Positions 1-7,635 of a DNA stretch of 33,591 nucleotides are shown piece after piece. The DNA is taken from positions 1 to 33,591 of the forward strand of contig JAYZDP010000111.1 in assembly GCA_036337765.1 (NCBI GenBank). The letters are read 5' to 3'. A program made the position numbers and the translations under genes. The DNA comes from JAYZDP01 sp036337765 (GTDB lineage Bacteria > Acidobacteriota > Thermoanaerobaculia > Multivoradales > Multivoraceae). Within the stretch, counting starts at the first letter, position 1. Each line of letters begins with the position of its first letter. Below the pieces are notes generated by a model, which saw only the letters and a program-made list of their open reading frames with translations, did no database searches and was not told the DNA's origin.

Positions 1-413
1 CGTAGTGCGTCGATCTGCCACTCCGGGCGCAGGTGGCCCGGAATCGAGATGGTCTCGCCGTTCGCGGTCAGGGTCCACACCAGCCGTCGATCCCCGAAAT
101 CGCCGGGTACCTCGACCGCGAACACGCCGGTGTGCCGGCGAGGCAGGAAGTGAGTCGGCTGGCCCCGGTCGGCGGGGCCGGGCTCGATGCGGTTGTGCTC
201 GCCGACCGAGATGTCTAGCCGTTGGGCGTAGTTGCGGTTGAAGTAGCCGAACGAGAGTGTGAACGTCCCGTCGGGGTTGGGGTACCAGCCCTCGTAAACG
301 GGAGACACGCTCTGTCCCGAGTCGTGTGGAATGGGCGCGTCCAGCGAGTCCTGCGCACCGGCCGTCGAGACGATGGCGATCCCGAGCAGGCAGCCCGTTC
401 GAAGCGCTCTCAA
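1..413 (-). CDS. Secreted protein of unknown function (3' end beyond window)
   Basis: The reading frame is open from a TTG at 411-413 to the window edge, about 137 residues. It begins with a positively charged, hydrophobic leader ending in a signal-peptidase-like AGAQD, so the product is probably exported by Sec. The mature part has short motifs such as YEGWYPNPDGTF and SFGYFNRN, then a beta-rich stretch; I do not recognise a named domain. The TTG start overlaps the TGA stop of the ankyrin gene upstream as TTGA, which points to translational coupling. An upstream GGGG run about 7 nt away may serve as a weak ribosome site. As the fourth gene of the DUF1592/DUF1552/ankyrin cassette it is likely to act with them outside the cytoplasm. 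The TTG start is inferred from the signal peptide and the overlap. Confidence 0.6.
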   Translation of the reverse strand, partial: MRALRTGCLLGIAIVSTAGAQDSLDAPIPHDSGQSVSPVYEGWYPNPDGTFTLSFGYFNRNYAQRLDISVGEHNRIEPGPADRGQPTHFLPRRHTGVFAVEVPGDFGDRRLVWTLTANGETISIPGHLRPEWQIDAL

Positions 414-2023
414 GGAGTGCCCCCAGCACGGAGCCGTTCGGCGAACTCAGCCTCCATTCTTGCGTCGCGCTGGCGCACCGCCTGCGCCTGGTCGCGCCAG
501 GTCTGTAGGCAGTCGAAACAGACGGAGCCCGGGATGGCTTCATCCTCGGTCGAGATGCCGCGCTCGCTCATGTAGCTGGCCAGGAGCTTGGCCGTATGTT
601 TCTGGGCTTTATAGAAGTCGGTGTAGCTCAGGCCGTTGGCGATCGCCCAGGGGAGCCAGCCGTTGCGGTCTCTAGCGTCGAGGCGCGCGCCCCGCTCGAC
701 TAGGTACTCGACCACGATGTTGGTGCCGCGAAACGCCGCGCCGTGCAGCGCCGTCTCGCCGAGATCGTTGGTCGCGTTGACGTCGTTGCCGAGCTCGACG
801 CACATCTCCACCGCCTCGAGAACCTCGTCCTCCTGGCCTGGTAGTGAGCCGCCGTCCTCTCCCGGATTCCAGATATCGAGGCCGGCCGCCACCATCAGGG
901 GCGTGGTGTTCTCAGCGCTCGGAATGTTCGGGTCGGCGCCCGCCTGGAGCAGTACGCGCATCGCCTCGACGTCGGTCACCTTGGCGGCCAGAAAGAACGC
1001 CGTCGCGCCCAGTCGGTTGAGCCGGTTGCGTTGGCCGTCGTGCATGCCGTTGCGTGTCATACGGGAGTTGACGTCGACGCCGCGGGCGATCATCTTGCGG
1101 ATGATGTCGATGCTGTCGACGGTTCCTGCCGGAATCGGTCCTGGTGTGCCGAAGCCGACGTTCATCCTGCGAGTGCGCGCCGTTTGATGCAGCGCGTTCC
1201 ACCCGGTGCCGGCCAGATTCGGGTCCGCCCCGGCATCGAGCAGGGTGCTCATCAGCTCCCAGTTCGCGTTCGCTGCGGCCACCACCAGCGCGCTCTGGCC
1301 GTCGGAGAGAGTGTCGTTGGCGTCGGCACCGGCCTCGAGCAGCACCTTGGTCGCCCCGATCTGCCCTTCACGGACCGCAAAGAGAAGCGCCGTGAATCCG
1401 GTCAGCTGCGCGGTCCCGAAGATGTAGCCGGGCTGAGACGTCGCCCCTGCCGTGCGCGCGTGAATATCGGCTCCTGCTTTCGCTAGCACCGTGAGCACGG
1501 TCGCGTGGCCTCTGGCGGCCGCCCACATCACCGCCGTCTGACCGTGCTCGTCGTCGCGAGCGTCGAGGTCGGCGCCATGAGCCAAAAGAGCTCGAACGAG
1601 GTCCGGGTCGCCGGACCTGGCGGCCGTCATCAGCGCGGTCTCCCCTCCCGGCAGCGCCGCGTTGGCGTCCGCGCCCGCTCGCAGGAGCCTCTCAGCGGCT
1701 GGCGCGCTGCCGTTGGTGCTGGCCAGCGAAATGGGCTGGACGCCATACCGATTGACCGCCGACACGTTCGCACCAGCGTCGATCAGCAGCTCCGTCAGCC
1801 GCAGGTCGTCGAGATGGACGGCCCAGTGCAGGGCCGTCGCACCGTCGGCCGCGCGCTGGTCGACCTCGGCCGCCTGCGCCAGGAGCGAGCGCACACCCTC
1901 CTCGTAGCCTGCCTTGACGGCCTCGATCAGCGAGGTGTCGGCGGCGGGCACGGCCCCGGACGCCGCGGCGATCATCAGCAGCGAGGCCAGGAGCGTCCCG
2001 CCGCGAGCTCGGGGTGCACGCAC
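410..2023 (-). CDS. Secreted ankyrin-repeat protein
   Basis: This 537-residue protein has an N-terminal hydrophobic leader (LLASLLMIAAASG, cleavage likely near VPAADT) and then roughly nine to ten ankyrin repeats. The repeats are recognised by recurring motifs such as GATALHWAV, GETALMTAARSG, LLEAGADAN and GETALHGAAFRG. After the repeats, near the C-terminus, it has a CxxC pair (Cys502, Cys505 in VCFDCLQ) followed by a charged helical tail. The GTG start at 2021-2023 is chosen because GAGGAG lies 11 nt upstream and the signal peptide follows directly; the open frame runs further upstream, but only as an antisense-like shadow of DUF1552. It starts 5 nt after the DUF1552 stop. Ankyrin repeats bind proteins, so an extracytoplasmic scaffold for the cassette is inferred. 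Confidence 0.85.
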   Translation of the reverse strand: MRAPRARGGTLLASLLMIAAASGAVPAADTSLIEAVKAGYEEGVRSLLAQAAEVDQRAADGATALHWAVHLDDLRLTELLIDAGANVSAVNRYGVQPISLASTNGSAPAAERLLRAGADANAALPGGETALMTAARSGDPDLVRALLAHGADLDARDDEHGQTAVMWAAARGHATVLTVLAKAGADIHARTAGATSQPGYIFGTAQLTGFTALLFAVREGQIGATKVLLEAGADANDTLSDGQSALVVAAANANWELMSTLLDAGADPNLAGTGWNALHQTARTRRMNVGFGTPGPIPAGTVDSIDIIRKMIARGVDVNSRMTRNGMHDGQRNRLNRLGATAFFLAAKVTDVEAMRVLLQAGADPNIPSAENTTPLMVAAGLDIWNPGEDGGSLPGQEDEVLEAVEMCVELGNDVNATNDLGETALHGAAFRGTNIVVEYLVERGARLDARDRNGWLPWAIANGLSYTDFYKAQKHTAKLLASYMSERGISTEDEAIPGSVCFDCLQTWRDQAQAVRQRDARMEAEFAERLRAGGTP

Positions 2024-2028
2024 TAGGT

Positions 2029-3372
2029 CTAAATCTCCTCTAGCGGACCGGTGCTGTCGGAGATGAGATCGACGTGCGCGCCCACCTTGTCGAGCAGGCT
2101 CAGCCCGAGGTTCATGAAGGGAGTGTGCAGCGGCGCCTTGACGTGTCGCCCCCCGGCGAGCGTTCCGCAGCCACCGCCGGCCAGCGTGACCGGCAGGTCG
2201 TAGGGCGTGTGGTGGTCGCCGTCTCCCATCCCGGCCCCCCACAGAATGATCGAGTGGTCCAGGAGGTTGCCGTCACCGTCGGGTGTGGCGCGTAGCTTCT
2301 CCAGGAAACGAGCGAAGAGCGTCATGTGGTACGTGTTGATCTTGGTGTACTGCTCGATGTTGTGCGCGTTGAGCTGATGGTGCGAAACGGTGTGGTGGCC
2401 CTCGGGCACGCCGATCTGAGGATACGTTCGACCACTGAGCTCGCGGGCCATTTGCATGCAGCTCACCCGCGTGATGTCGGCCTGATAGGCCAGCACCAAG
2501 AGGTCGTGCATCAGCGTGACGTGCTCCTCGTAGTCGTTGGGCACCCCGGCCGGCTGCTCCATCTGTGGCAGCGGCGTGGCGCGGTTCGAGCTTTCGACCC
2601 GTTGGAGTCGTTGTTCCACCTCTCGTACCGAGTCGAGGTAGTCCGCGATGGTGACGCGATCGCTGGGCCCCAATCGCTTCTCGATTCCGCGGATGCTCTC
2701 GGATACGGAATCGAGGATGCTGCGGTCGGTCTGCATCTGCGCGAGGCGTGAGGCAACGCTGCCGCCGTCGCCGAAGAGGCGGCGGAAGACCACGCGCGGG
2801 TCGCGTTCGTGAGGTAGCGGCTGGGTGGCCGTTCGCCACGAGCTCGAGTTGAGATACGAACAGCTGTAGCCGTTCTCGCAGTTGCCGACCTGGTAGTTGG
2901 AGTCGATGGTCAGCTCCAGGGACCGCAGCGGCGTCGACGCGCCGAGCTCGTCCGCGGCGTACTGATCGACTGTCTTGCCGGCCTCGAGGTCGGCGCCCTC
3001 GGTACGCTTCGGCAGCACGCCGCTGAGCCAACCGCCGTGCGCGCGCGTGTGCACGCCGCCGCCCTCGTTGGTCGACACCACGCCACTGTTGCTCAGGCCG
3101 CTGACCACGACGATGTCGTCACGGAACGGCTCGAGAGGCATGAGCGTGCGCGACAGCGAGAACCCCGCCCCGCCGGCGCCCTGGGGATGGAAGTGCGGAA
3201 GATACATGCCGTTGGGCACGTAGAAGAAGCCCAGGCGAGGCACGGGCGCCGCGGCCGCGCGGGTCGCCGTTCCCAGCGCCGGCACCATCGCGTCGAGAAA
3301 CGGCAGGGCGATCGTCGCCCCGAGTCCGCGTAGAACGGCTCTTCTCGACAGGTGCTTTCGGGTGACGATCAT
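2029..3372 (-). CDS. Tat-exported DUF1552 family protein (HXXSHH motif)
   Basis: This 447-residue protein belongs to DUF1552 (Pfam HXXSHH). A twin-arginine leader is visible (SRRAVLRGLG followed by a hydrophobic stretch), so export folded by Tat is likely. The hallmark HTVSHH sits at residues 327-332, and further family signatures are FYVPNGM near the N-terminus and LLDHSIILWGAGMGDG near the C-terminus. The family is usually annotated as unknown function; it resembles the DUF1501/alkaline-phosphatase-like exported proteins in context, but I see no evidence for a specific reaction. The ATG at 3370-3372 overlaps the TGA of the upstream DUF1592-type gene (ATGA), so the two are probably translated together. 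The longer open frame to 3936 is rejected because it lies inside the upstream gene. Confidence 0.9.
   Translation of the reverse strand: MIVTRKHLSRRAVLRGLGATIALPFLDAMVPALGTATRAAAAPVPRLGFFYVPNGMYLPHFHPQGAGGAGFSLSRTLMPLEPFRDDIVVVSGLSNSGVVSTNEGGGVHTRAHGGWLSGVLPKRTEGADLEAGKTVDQYAADELGASTPLRSLELTIDSNYQVGNCENGYSCSYLNSSSWRTATQPLPHERDPRVVFRRLFGDGGSVASRLAQMQTDRSILDSVSESIRGIEKRLGPSDRVTIADYLDSVREVEQRLQRVESSNRATPLPQMEQPAGVPNDYEEHVTLMHDLLVLAYQADITRVSCMQMARELSGRTYPQIGVPEGHHTVSHHQLNAHNIEQYTKINTYHMTLFARFLEKLRATPDGDGNLLDHSIILWGAGMGDGDHHTPYDLPVTLAGGGCGTLAGGRHVKAPLHTPFMNLGLSLLDKVGAHVDLISDSTGPLEEI
2035..2040 (-). promoter_or_regulatory. Ribosome binding site of the ankyrin gene
   Basis: GAGGAG on the minus strand, 11 nt before the GTG start at 2023. 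It lies inside the last codons of the DUF1552 gene and decides the GTG start over the longer open frame. Confidence 0.6.
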
Positions 3373-5750
3373 GATCGGCTCCGATGAGTGAACGGATAGC
3401 TCCTTACGATACCGAGAACCAGGGACTGCATGCGGTAGTCGTCCTCGGCGGCCTCGCTGACGATGCGGCGCACGACCGGCATGTCGGTGTGCTCGAGTCC
3501 CCGCCCCAACGCGTAGGTCATGAGCTTCTCGGTCACGGTGCCCACGAACTGCCTGGGTCGGCGTATGAGGGCTTCGCGCAGCTCGGTGACTCCGTCGAAC
3601 TCGGTTCCGTCGGGAAGGACACCGGAGGCATCGATGCGGTTGAACGACTCGTCGACTGTGCGCCAGCGACCAATTGCGTCGAAGTTCTCGAGGCCGAAGC
3701 CAGCCGGATCGATGACGTCGTGACAGCTCGCACAGGCGGGGTTTTGCCGGTGCTGAGACATACGCTCGCGAAGTGTCGCCACCTTCGCCTGCGTCTTGCG
3801 ATCGTCCAATGCCGGGATGTTGGGCGGTGGGTCCGGCGGCGGCGTGCCGAGGAGGTTGTCGAGAATCCACTTCCCGCGGTTCACCGGTGACGTCCGGATA
3901 GCGTGAGAGGTGAGCGTCAATACGCTGCCGTGCCACAGAAGCCCCCGCCGCGGGCTCGAGGCCTCGAGGGCGACGCGGCGGAAGTGGCTGCCAAGCACTT
4001 CGGCATGCCCGTAGTGGCGCGCGACGCGCTCGTTGAGGAAAGTGTAGTTGGCGGTAAGCACCTCGAGTAGGCTGCGGTCTTCCCGCAGGATGCTGTCGAG
4101 GAAGAGCTCCGTCTCACGCACCAGACCCCGCCGAAGAGATTCGTCGAAGGCCAGTGAATAGGGATCGCCGGGCCTCACGATGGTCTCGAGGTTGCGCAAC
4201 TGGAGCCACTGACCCGCGAAGTTGCGTGTCATGGCCAACGAGCGCGGGTCGGCGAGCATGCGCCTCGCCTGCCGCTCCAGCTCGTCGGGGTCGTCGAGCC
4301 CGTCTCGTTCGGCAACCCGCAGCAGCTCGTCGTCCGGAATGCTGGACCAGAGAAAGAAGGACAGGCGGGAGGCGAGATCGAGGCTCCCGATCCGGGTGCC
4401 CTGGAAATCGTGTTGCCTGGGGGCGACCGGCTCCTCGCGATCGAGCTCGATCCGGTAGAGGAACTCGGGGCTCACCAGGAGGCGCCGCAACGCCAGCTCG
4501 ATGCCGTCTTCGAAGCGGCCGGCGGAAGACCCGTCGCGGTAGAAACCGAGCAGTAGCTCGAGATCTTCGGCCGTCGCCTTGCCGCGATAGGCGCGGCGTA
4601 CCAGCGTTCCCAGGATCGTTCTGGCGCAGGGCTCCTGCTGCGCGGGCTCGCTCGGACGGCAGACGAAGACGCGGCGCTGGCTCGGAGTATCGCCCGAGCC
4701 GGTGGGTGTGTACGGACCTTGGATGGTCACACTCGTGACCGTCGGCATGGGGCCGCCGATACCGCGATTTCCGGAGATCGTCGGATTCTCGAAGACGGCA
4801 CGCACCTGCTCGACCAGCGGCGTGGGCTTTTTGTGAAACGCCACTGCGACTTCGCGGGGGCCGGCGGCGATGCGGATGCGTGCCTCGAACTTGCCGTCGG
4901 TGCGATAAGGGACCGTGGTCGTATTCGAGGTGACCGGCTGCCCGGTGGCAGAGTCGGCCTTGAGCCCCACCGCAAAGAGCTGGACCGGGGTGCCGTCGAG
5001 CGCGAGCTCCAGCGTGTGGGGTGCCGGTAGGCCCCTGGTGCGGCCGACGCTGATGCGGAACTCGTACTCCGCATCCTGGGGGAAGAAGTGCCGTATCTGG
5101 AGCCCACCGCGAGTGCCGAAGGGGAGGGTCTCGTCGCGGTTGTGCTGTTGCAGGTCCTGCGCCGTGCGGTAGACGGTCGAATCGACGGCGGGGGGCGCGC
5201 TACCGATGGCCATGCGGGAGATGGTCCGCGCCGCCGAGAGGTAGCGCTCCATGAGCGCCTCCGACATCCGCAGGGTGCCGGCCATGTTGTCGAAGCCGTG
5301 GCTGGCGTCGTCGGCGGGAAGGAAGTCGACGATCTCGAGCTCGAGGTCGAGCAGATCGCGAATCGCGTTCCGGTACTCGGTCCGGTTGAGACGGTGGAGG
5401 GCCTGGGTTCGACCCGGGTCGGGGTGCTGCGTCCAGGCGGCGTCGAGCTCGCCCTCGAGCCGATCGACCAGCGAGTCGTAGGCTCGATCGTCGGGTCGCG
5501 GCCGACCCGGCGGCGGCATCAGGCGTGCCCCCAGCTTGCGGACCACCTTCTCCCATACTTCCGCGGCCTCGCCGACGTTGTCGAGGTCGAGAGCGCTGAG
5601 GTCCAGCCCCGCGGTCTGTTTGCGCTCGTCGTGGCACGACGCGCAATAGCGATCGAGCACGGCCCGCTCGGGCGATTCCGCCGACTCGACACAGAGCGCG
5701 GAGGCGAGCGGCACAAGAGCCGCAACCAGCCAGAGTCGGCCCCTCGTCAC
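3369..5750 (-). CDS. Exported diheme protein with PSCyt1, DUF1587, DUF1595, DUF1592, DUF1588 and DUF1585 domains
   Basis: This 793-residue protein has a Sec-type leader (residues 1-24), then a PSCyt1-like cytochrome with CASCH at 36-40 and a candidate Met ligand in LMPPPGRP (Met78). The DUF1587 motif HRLNRTEYRNAIRDLL starts at residue 119. A beta-sandwich, carbohydrate-module-like section follows (about 210-350), then DUF1595 (about 375-430), DUF1592 with SRLSFFLWSSIPDDELL (about 455), DUF1588 with a second heme motif CASCH (673-677), and DUF1585 with LMTYALGRGLEH near 735. The family is typical of Planctomycetes and Acidobacteria. Its function is not established; periplasmic electron transfer linked to oxidation of a large substrate is the usual inference. 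The GTG start at 5748-5750 is supported by AGGAGG about 10 nt upstream. It heads the four-gene cassette. Confidence 0.92.
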   Translation of the reverse strand: MTRGRLWLVAALVPLASALCVESAESPERAVLDRYCASCHDERKQTAGLDLSALDLDNVGEAAEVWEKVVRKLGARLMPPPGRPRPDDRAYDSLVDRLEGELDAAWTQHPDPGRTQALHRLNRTEYRNAIRDLLDLELEIVDFLPADDASHGFDNMAGTLRMSEALMERYLSAARTISRMAIGSAPPAVDSTVYRTAQDLQQHNRDETLPFGTRGGLQIRHFFPQDAEYEFRISVGRTRGLPAPHTLELALDGTPVQLFAVGLKADSATGQPVTSNTTTVPYRTDGKFEARIRIAAGPREVAVAFHKKPTPLVEQVRAVFENPTISGNRGIGGPMPTVTSVTIQGPYTPTGSGDTPSQRRVFVCRPSEPAQQEPCARTILGTLVRRAYRGKATAEDLELLLGFYRDGSSAGRFEDGIELALRRLLVSPEFLYRIELDREEPVAPRQHDFQGTRIGSLDLASRLSFFLWSSIPDDELLRVAERDGLDDPDELERQARRMLADPRSLAMTRNFAGQWLQLRNLETIVRPGDPYSLAFDESLRRGLVRETELFLDSILREDRSLLEVLTANYTFLNERVARHYGHAEVLGSHFRRVALEASSPRRGLLWHGSVLTLTSHAIRTSPVNRGKWILDNLLGTPPPDPPPNIPALDDRKTQAKVATLRERMSQHRQNPACASCHDVIDPAGFGLENFDAIGRWRTVDESFNRIDASGVLPDGTEFDGVTELREALIRRPRQFVGTVTEKLMTYALGRGLEHTDMPVVRRIVSEAAEDDYRMQSLVLGIVRSYPFTHRSRS

Positions 5751-5760
5751 GCTACTGAAT

Positions 5761-5766
5761 CCTCCT
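5761..5766 (-). promoter_or_regulatory. Ribosome binding site of the cassette's first gene
   Basis: An AGGAGG-like sequence on the minus strand about 10 nt before the GTG at 5750. It supports the unusual GTG start of the diheme gene. Confidence 0.55.
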
Positions 5767-5816
5767 CGATCGGTCGTTTCCGAAAGACTCTAGCAGCGCG
5801 TCTCGCGGTCGTCCGA

Positions 5817-6095
5817 TCAGACCCTCAGCTCTTCGCGGATCGTTCTTGCCGCGAGCAGGTAGTGCACGGCTCCCCGCAGGTTGAAGAAGATGGTCGCGAG
5901 CAGCGCGTAGCGCAACGAGTCGACGCCGACCGTGCCCATCAGCGCGTCGCTCAGCCAGCCGACGAAGAGGGGCCCGAGCCCCATCCCGATGAGTCGGCCA
6001 CCCAGCCGCCGGCGAACACGCCCGCGCCCCCGAGCAGACCCGCCATGAGGCCGAGCCAGGTACCGACCTCGCCCGACGACATGCCGTGAACTGCT
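5817..6095 (-). pseudogene. Remnant of an MFS (spinster-like) transporter with an internal deletion
   Basis: Two separate pieces of a major-facilitator transporter are fused here. The upstream piece (about 6090 down to 5998) reads HGMSSGEVGTWLGL and then GGAGVFAGGWVAD, which matches the start of the second half of spinster-like transporters. The downstream piece, in another frame, reads LIGMGLGPLFVGWLSDAL, then SLRYALL and HYLLAARTIREEL, and ends at TGA 5817-5819; this is the end of the same family. About 120 to 150 residues (several membrane helices) that normally lie between them are missing, and so is the entire N-terminal half. The junction is near 5990-6000 and also shifts frame. It cannot make a working transporter. 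Confidence 0.7.
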
Positions 6096-6672
6096 AGTCC
6101 TCGTCGCCATCCCGCTCGCGCTCAGCCTTTCCGGCACCTGGTCCGTGGTCGTTGACAGCGCGCGCTGGCTCGTCGACACCGCAGGGACGTCCCGTGCCTC
6201 GGTGATCGCACTTCTTGGGCTGTCTGGCCTGGTCGTTTCGACCTGGAAGCAGCTCGTCCATGGTCTGTATATCGGGATGAGCGGCCGCGCCTGGCTTGTC
6301 AGAGGGAGCGTTTTCGCCACGCTCGCGCTGCTCACTCTCATCGTGGCACTGTTCCCCTGGGTGATCAGAAACCCGGTGCCGTTGTGCAACGCACTGCCCT
6401 GGATCCTCGCCGCCATGGTGTTGCTCAAGATCGTCGCCGCGGCCTGGATCTCTGCGCGCCTCTACGCCAGCAGGCTGCTCAGCGACCGAACGCTTGTTGT
6501 CGGCGCTCTCGCGTGGAGCGTTGCCGCGCTCGGGCTTTATGGCCTGCTGCTGTGGCTCGCACCGACTCTCGGCTTCATCAGGCACCTGCTCGCGCTCGTT
6601 GCGATCCTCGCCATCCCGCTGGCACGACTCTCCGCTGCCCCGCTGGCGCTGTCTTGGAGTCGACATCGGTGA
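6088..6672 (+). pseudogene. 5'-truncated polytopic membrane protein (C-terminal part only)
   Basis: The open frame carries about 195 residues with roughly five hydrophobic segments (for example LLVLVAIPLALSL, SVIALLGLSGLVV, FATLALLTLIVALF, ILAAMVLLKIVAAAW and WSVAALGLYGLLLWL), and ends with an ARLSAAPLALSWSRHR tail at the TGA 6670-6672. The coding character begins abruptly near 6088, in the middle of a membrane segment and right where the reversed MFS remnant starts, so the 5' part appears to be lost. A GTG at 6145 is available but would cut into the first helix region and has no clear ribosome site. The tail looks like the end of a larger membrane protein; I cannot name the family. It ends 16 nt before the esterase gene, suggesting a former operon. 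Confidence 0.5.
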
Positions 6673-6688
6673 CGGCAGTCTGCGAACG

Positions 6689-7627
6689 ATGAGCAACAGA
6701 TTGCCAGTGCTCGGTGCCGTTCTCGCTCTCCTCGGTCTGCCGCCAGGCGTGGCCCTTTTAGAGGCGGTCTCGTTCGAGGTCCACAATCGCAACAACGGAT
6801 CGATCGTGTCTTCGGGTGAGAAGCGCGAGTACCTGCTGTACGTCCCGGACAGCTACGACCCCGCCACACCGACGCCCCTCGTCGTGACCCTGCACGGCGG
6901 GGCGATCTGGCCGGCGCTGCAGAGAGACATGAGTGAGTGGAATCGGGTCGCGGAGAGCGAGGGATTCATCGTCGCCTACCCGGCGGGACTTCCGGTCCAG
7001 GGGTCGGGCCCGAGGGGCTGGCAGGTGACGCCGCCGGGACCGGGAGTCGAAAAGGATGTTCGGTTCATCGCGGATCTGATCGACGCCATAGGGAATGCCC
7101 ACAACATCGACCCAGGGAGGATCTATGCCAACGGGCTCTCCAATGGTGGCGGCATGGCGTTCGCCCTCTCGTGCACGCTGTCCGACCGGTTCGCGGCCAT
7201 CGGCCTTGTCGCAGCCGCCCGGATGCTGCCGTGGAGCTGGTGTGAAGACGCCCGACCGATGCCGATGATCTCCTTTCATGGCACGGCGGATCGCATAGTC
7301 CCGTACCGGGGAGGGTCGACGTTCGTATGGTCGGACTCGTTCCCCGACGTCTCGGATTGGACCGCGGAGTGGGCTCGGCGGAACCGCTGCCGCCCCGACG
7401 CGGTCGAGTTCCGAGTGGCCGTCGATGTCACCCGCCGCGTCTACAACGACTGTGCCGACGATGCCGCCGTCGTGCTCTTCACGCTCGATGGCGGAGGCCA
7501 TACGTGGCCCGGTGGGATGCCGATGCCGAAGTGGTTCTTGGGCCAGACGAGCGACAGTGTCGACGCTACGGAGCAGATGTGGGCGTTTTTCGCGAAGCAA
7601 CGGCTAGCCAGCGAACGACTGCGCTGA
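6689..7627 (+). CDS. Secreted PHB-depolymerase-family esterase (LpqC-like)
   Basis: This 312-residue alpha/beta hydrolase is related to poly(3-hydroxybutyrate) depolymerases and feruloyl or acetylxylan esterases (COG3509). A signal peptide (PVLGAVLALLGLPPGVALL) is followed by YLLYVPDSYDP and LVVTLHGG, the usual oxyanion region. The catalytic residues are visible: Ser151 in GLSNGGG, Asp201 in HGTADRIVPY and His271 in GGGHTWPGG. It should hydrolyse short polyester or plant-polymer ester bonds outside the cytoplasm; the exact substrate cannot be read from sequence. The ATG at 6689 is preferred because the signal peptide starts there, although the ribosome site is weak and the frame is open upstream. 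It is convergent with the PLP decarboxylase, with 8 bp between the stops. Confidence 0.87.
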   Translation: MSNRLPVLGAVLALLGLPPGVALLEAVSFEVHNRNNGSIVSSGEKREYLLYVPDSYDPATPTPLVVTLHGGAIWPALQRDMSEWNRVAESEGFIVAYPAGLPVQGSGPRGWQVTPPGPGVEKDVRFIADLIDAIGNAHNIDPGRIYANGLSNGGGMAFALSCTLSDRFAAIGLVAAARMLPWSWCEDARPMPMISFHGTADRIVPYRGGSTFVWSDSFPDVSDWTAEWARRNRCRPDAVEFRVAVDVTRRVYNDCADDAAVVLFTLDGGGHTWPGGMPMPKWFLGQTSDSVDATEQMWAFFAKQRLASERLR

Positions 7628-7635
7628 GTCGCCGG

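Noticed and set aside
5817..6428. 203-residue minus-strand ORF as an intact gene
   Set aside because: Only the last 60 residues and a frame-shifted upstream piece resemble a transporter; the N-terminal part is antisense to the membrane protein fragment.
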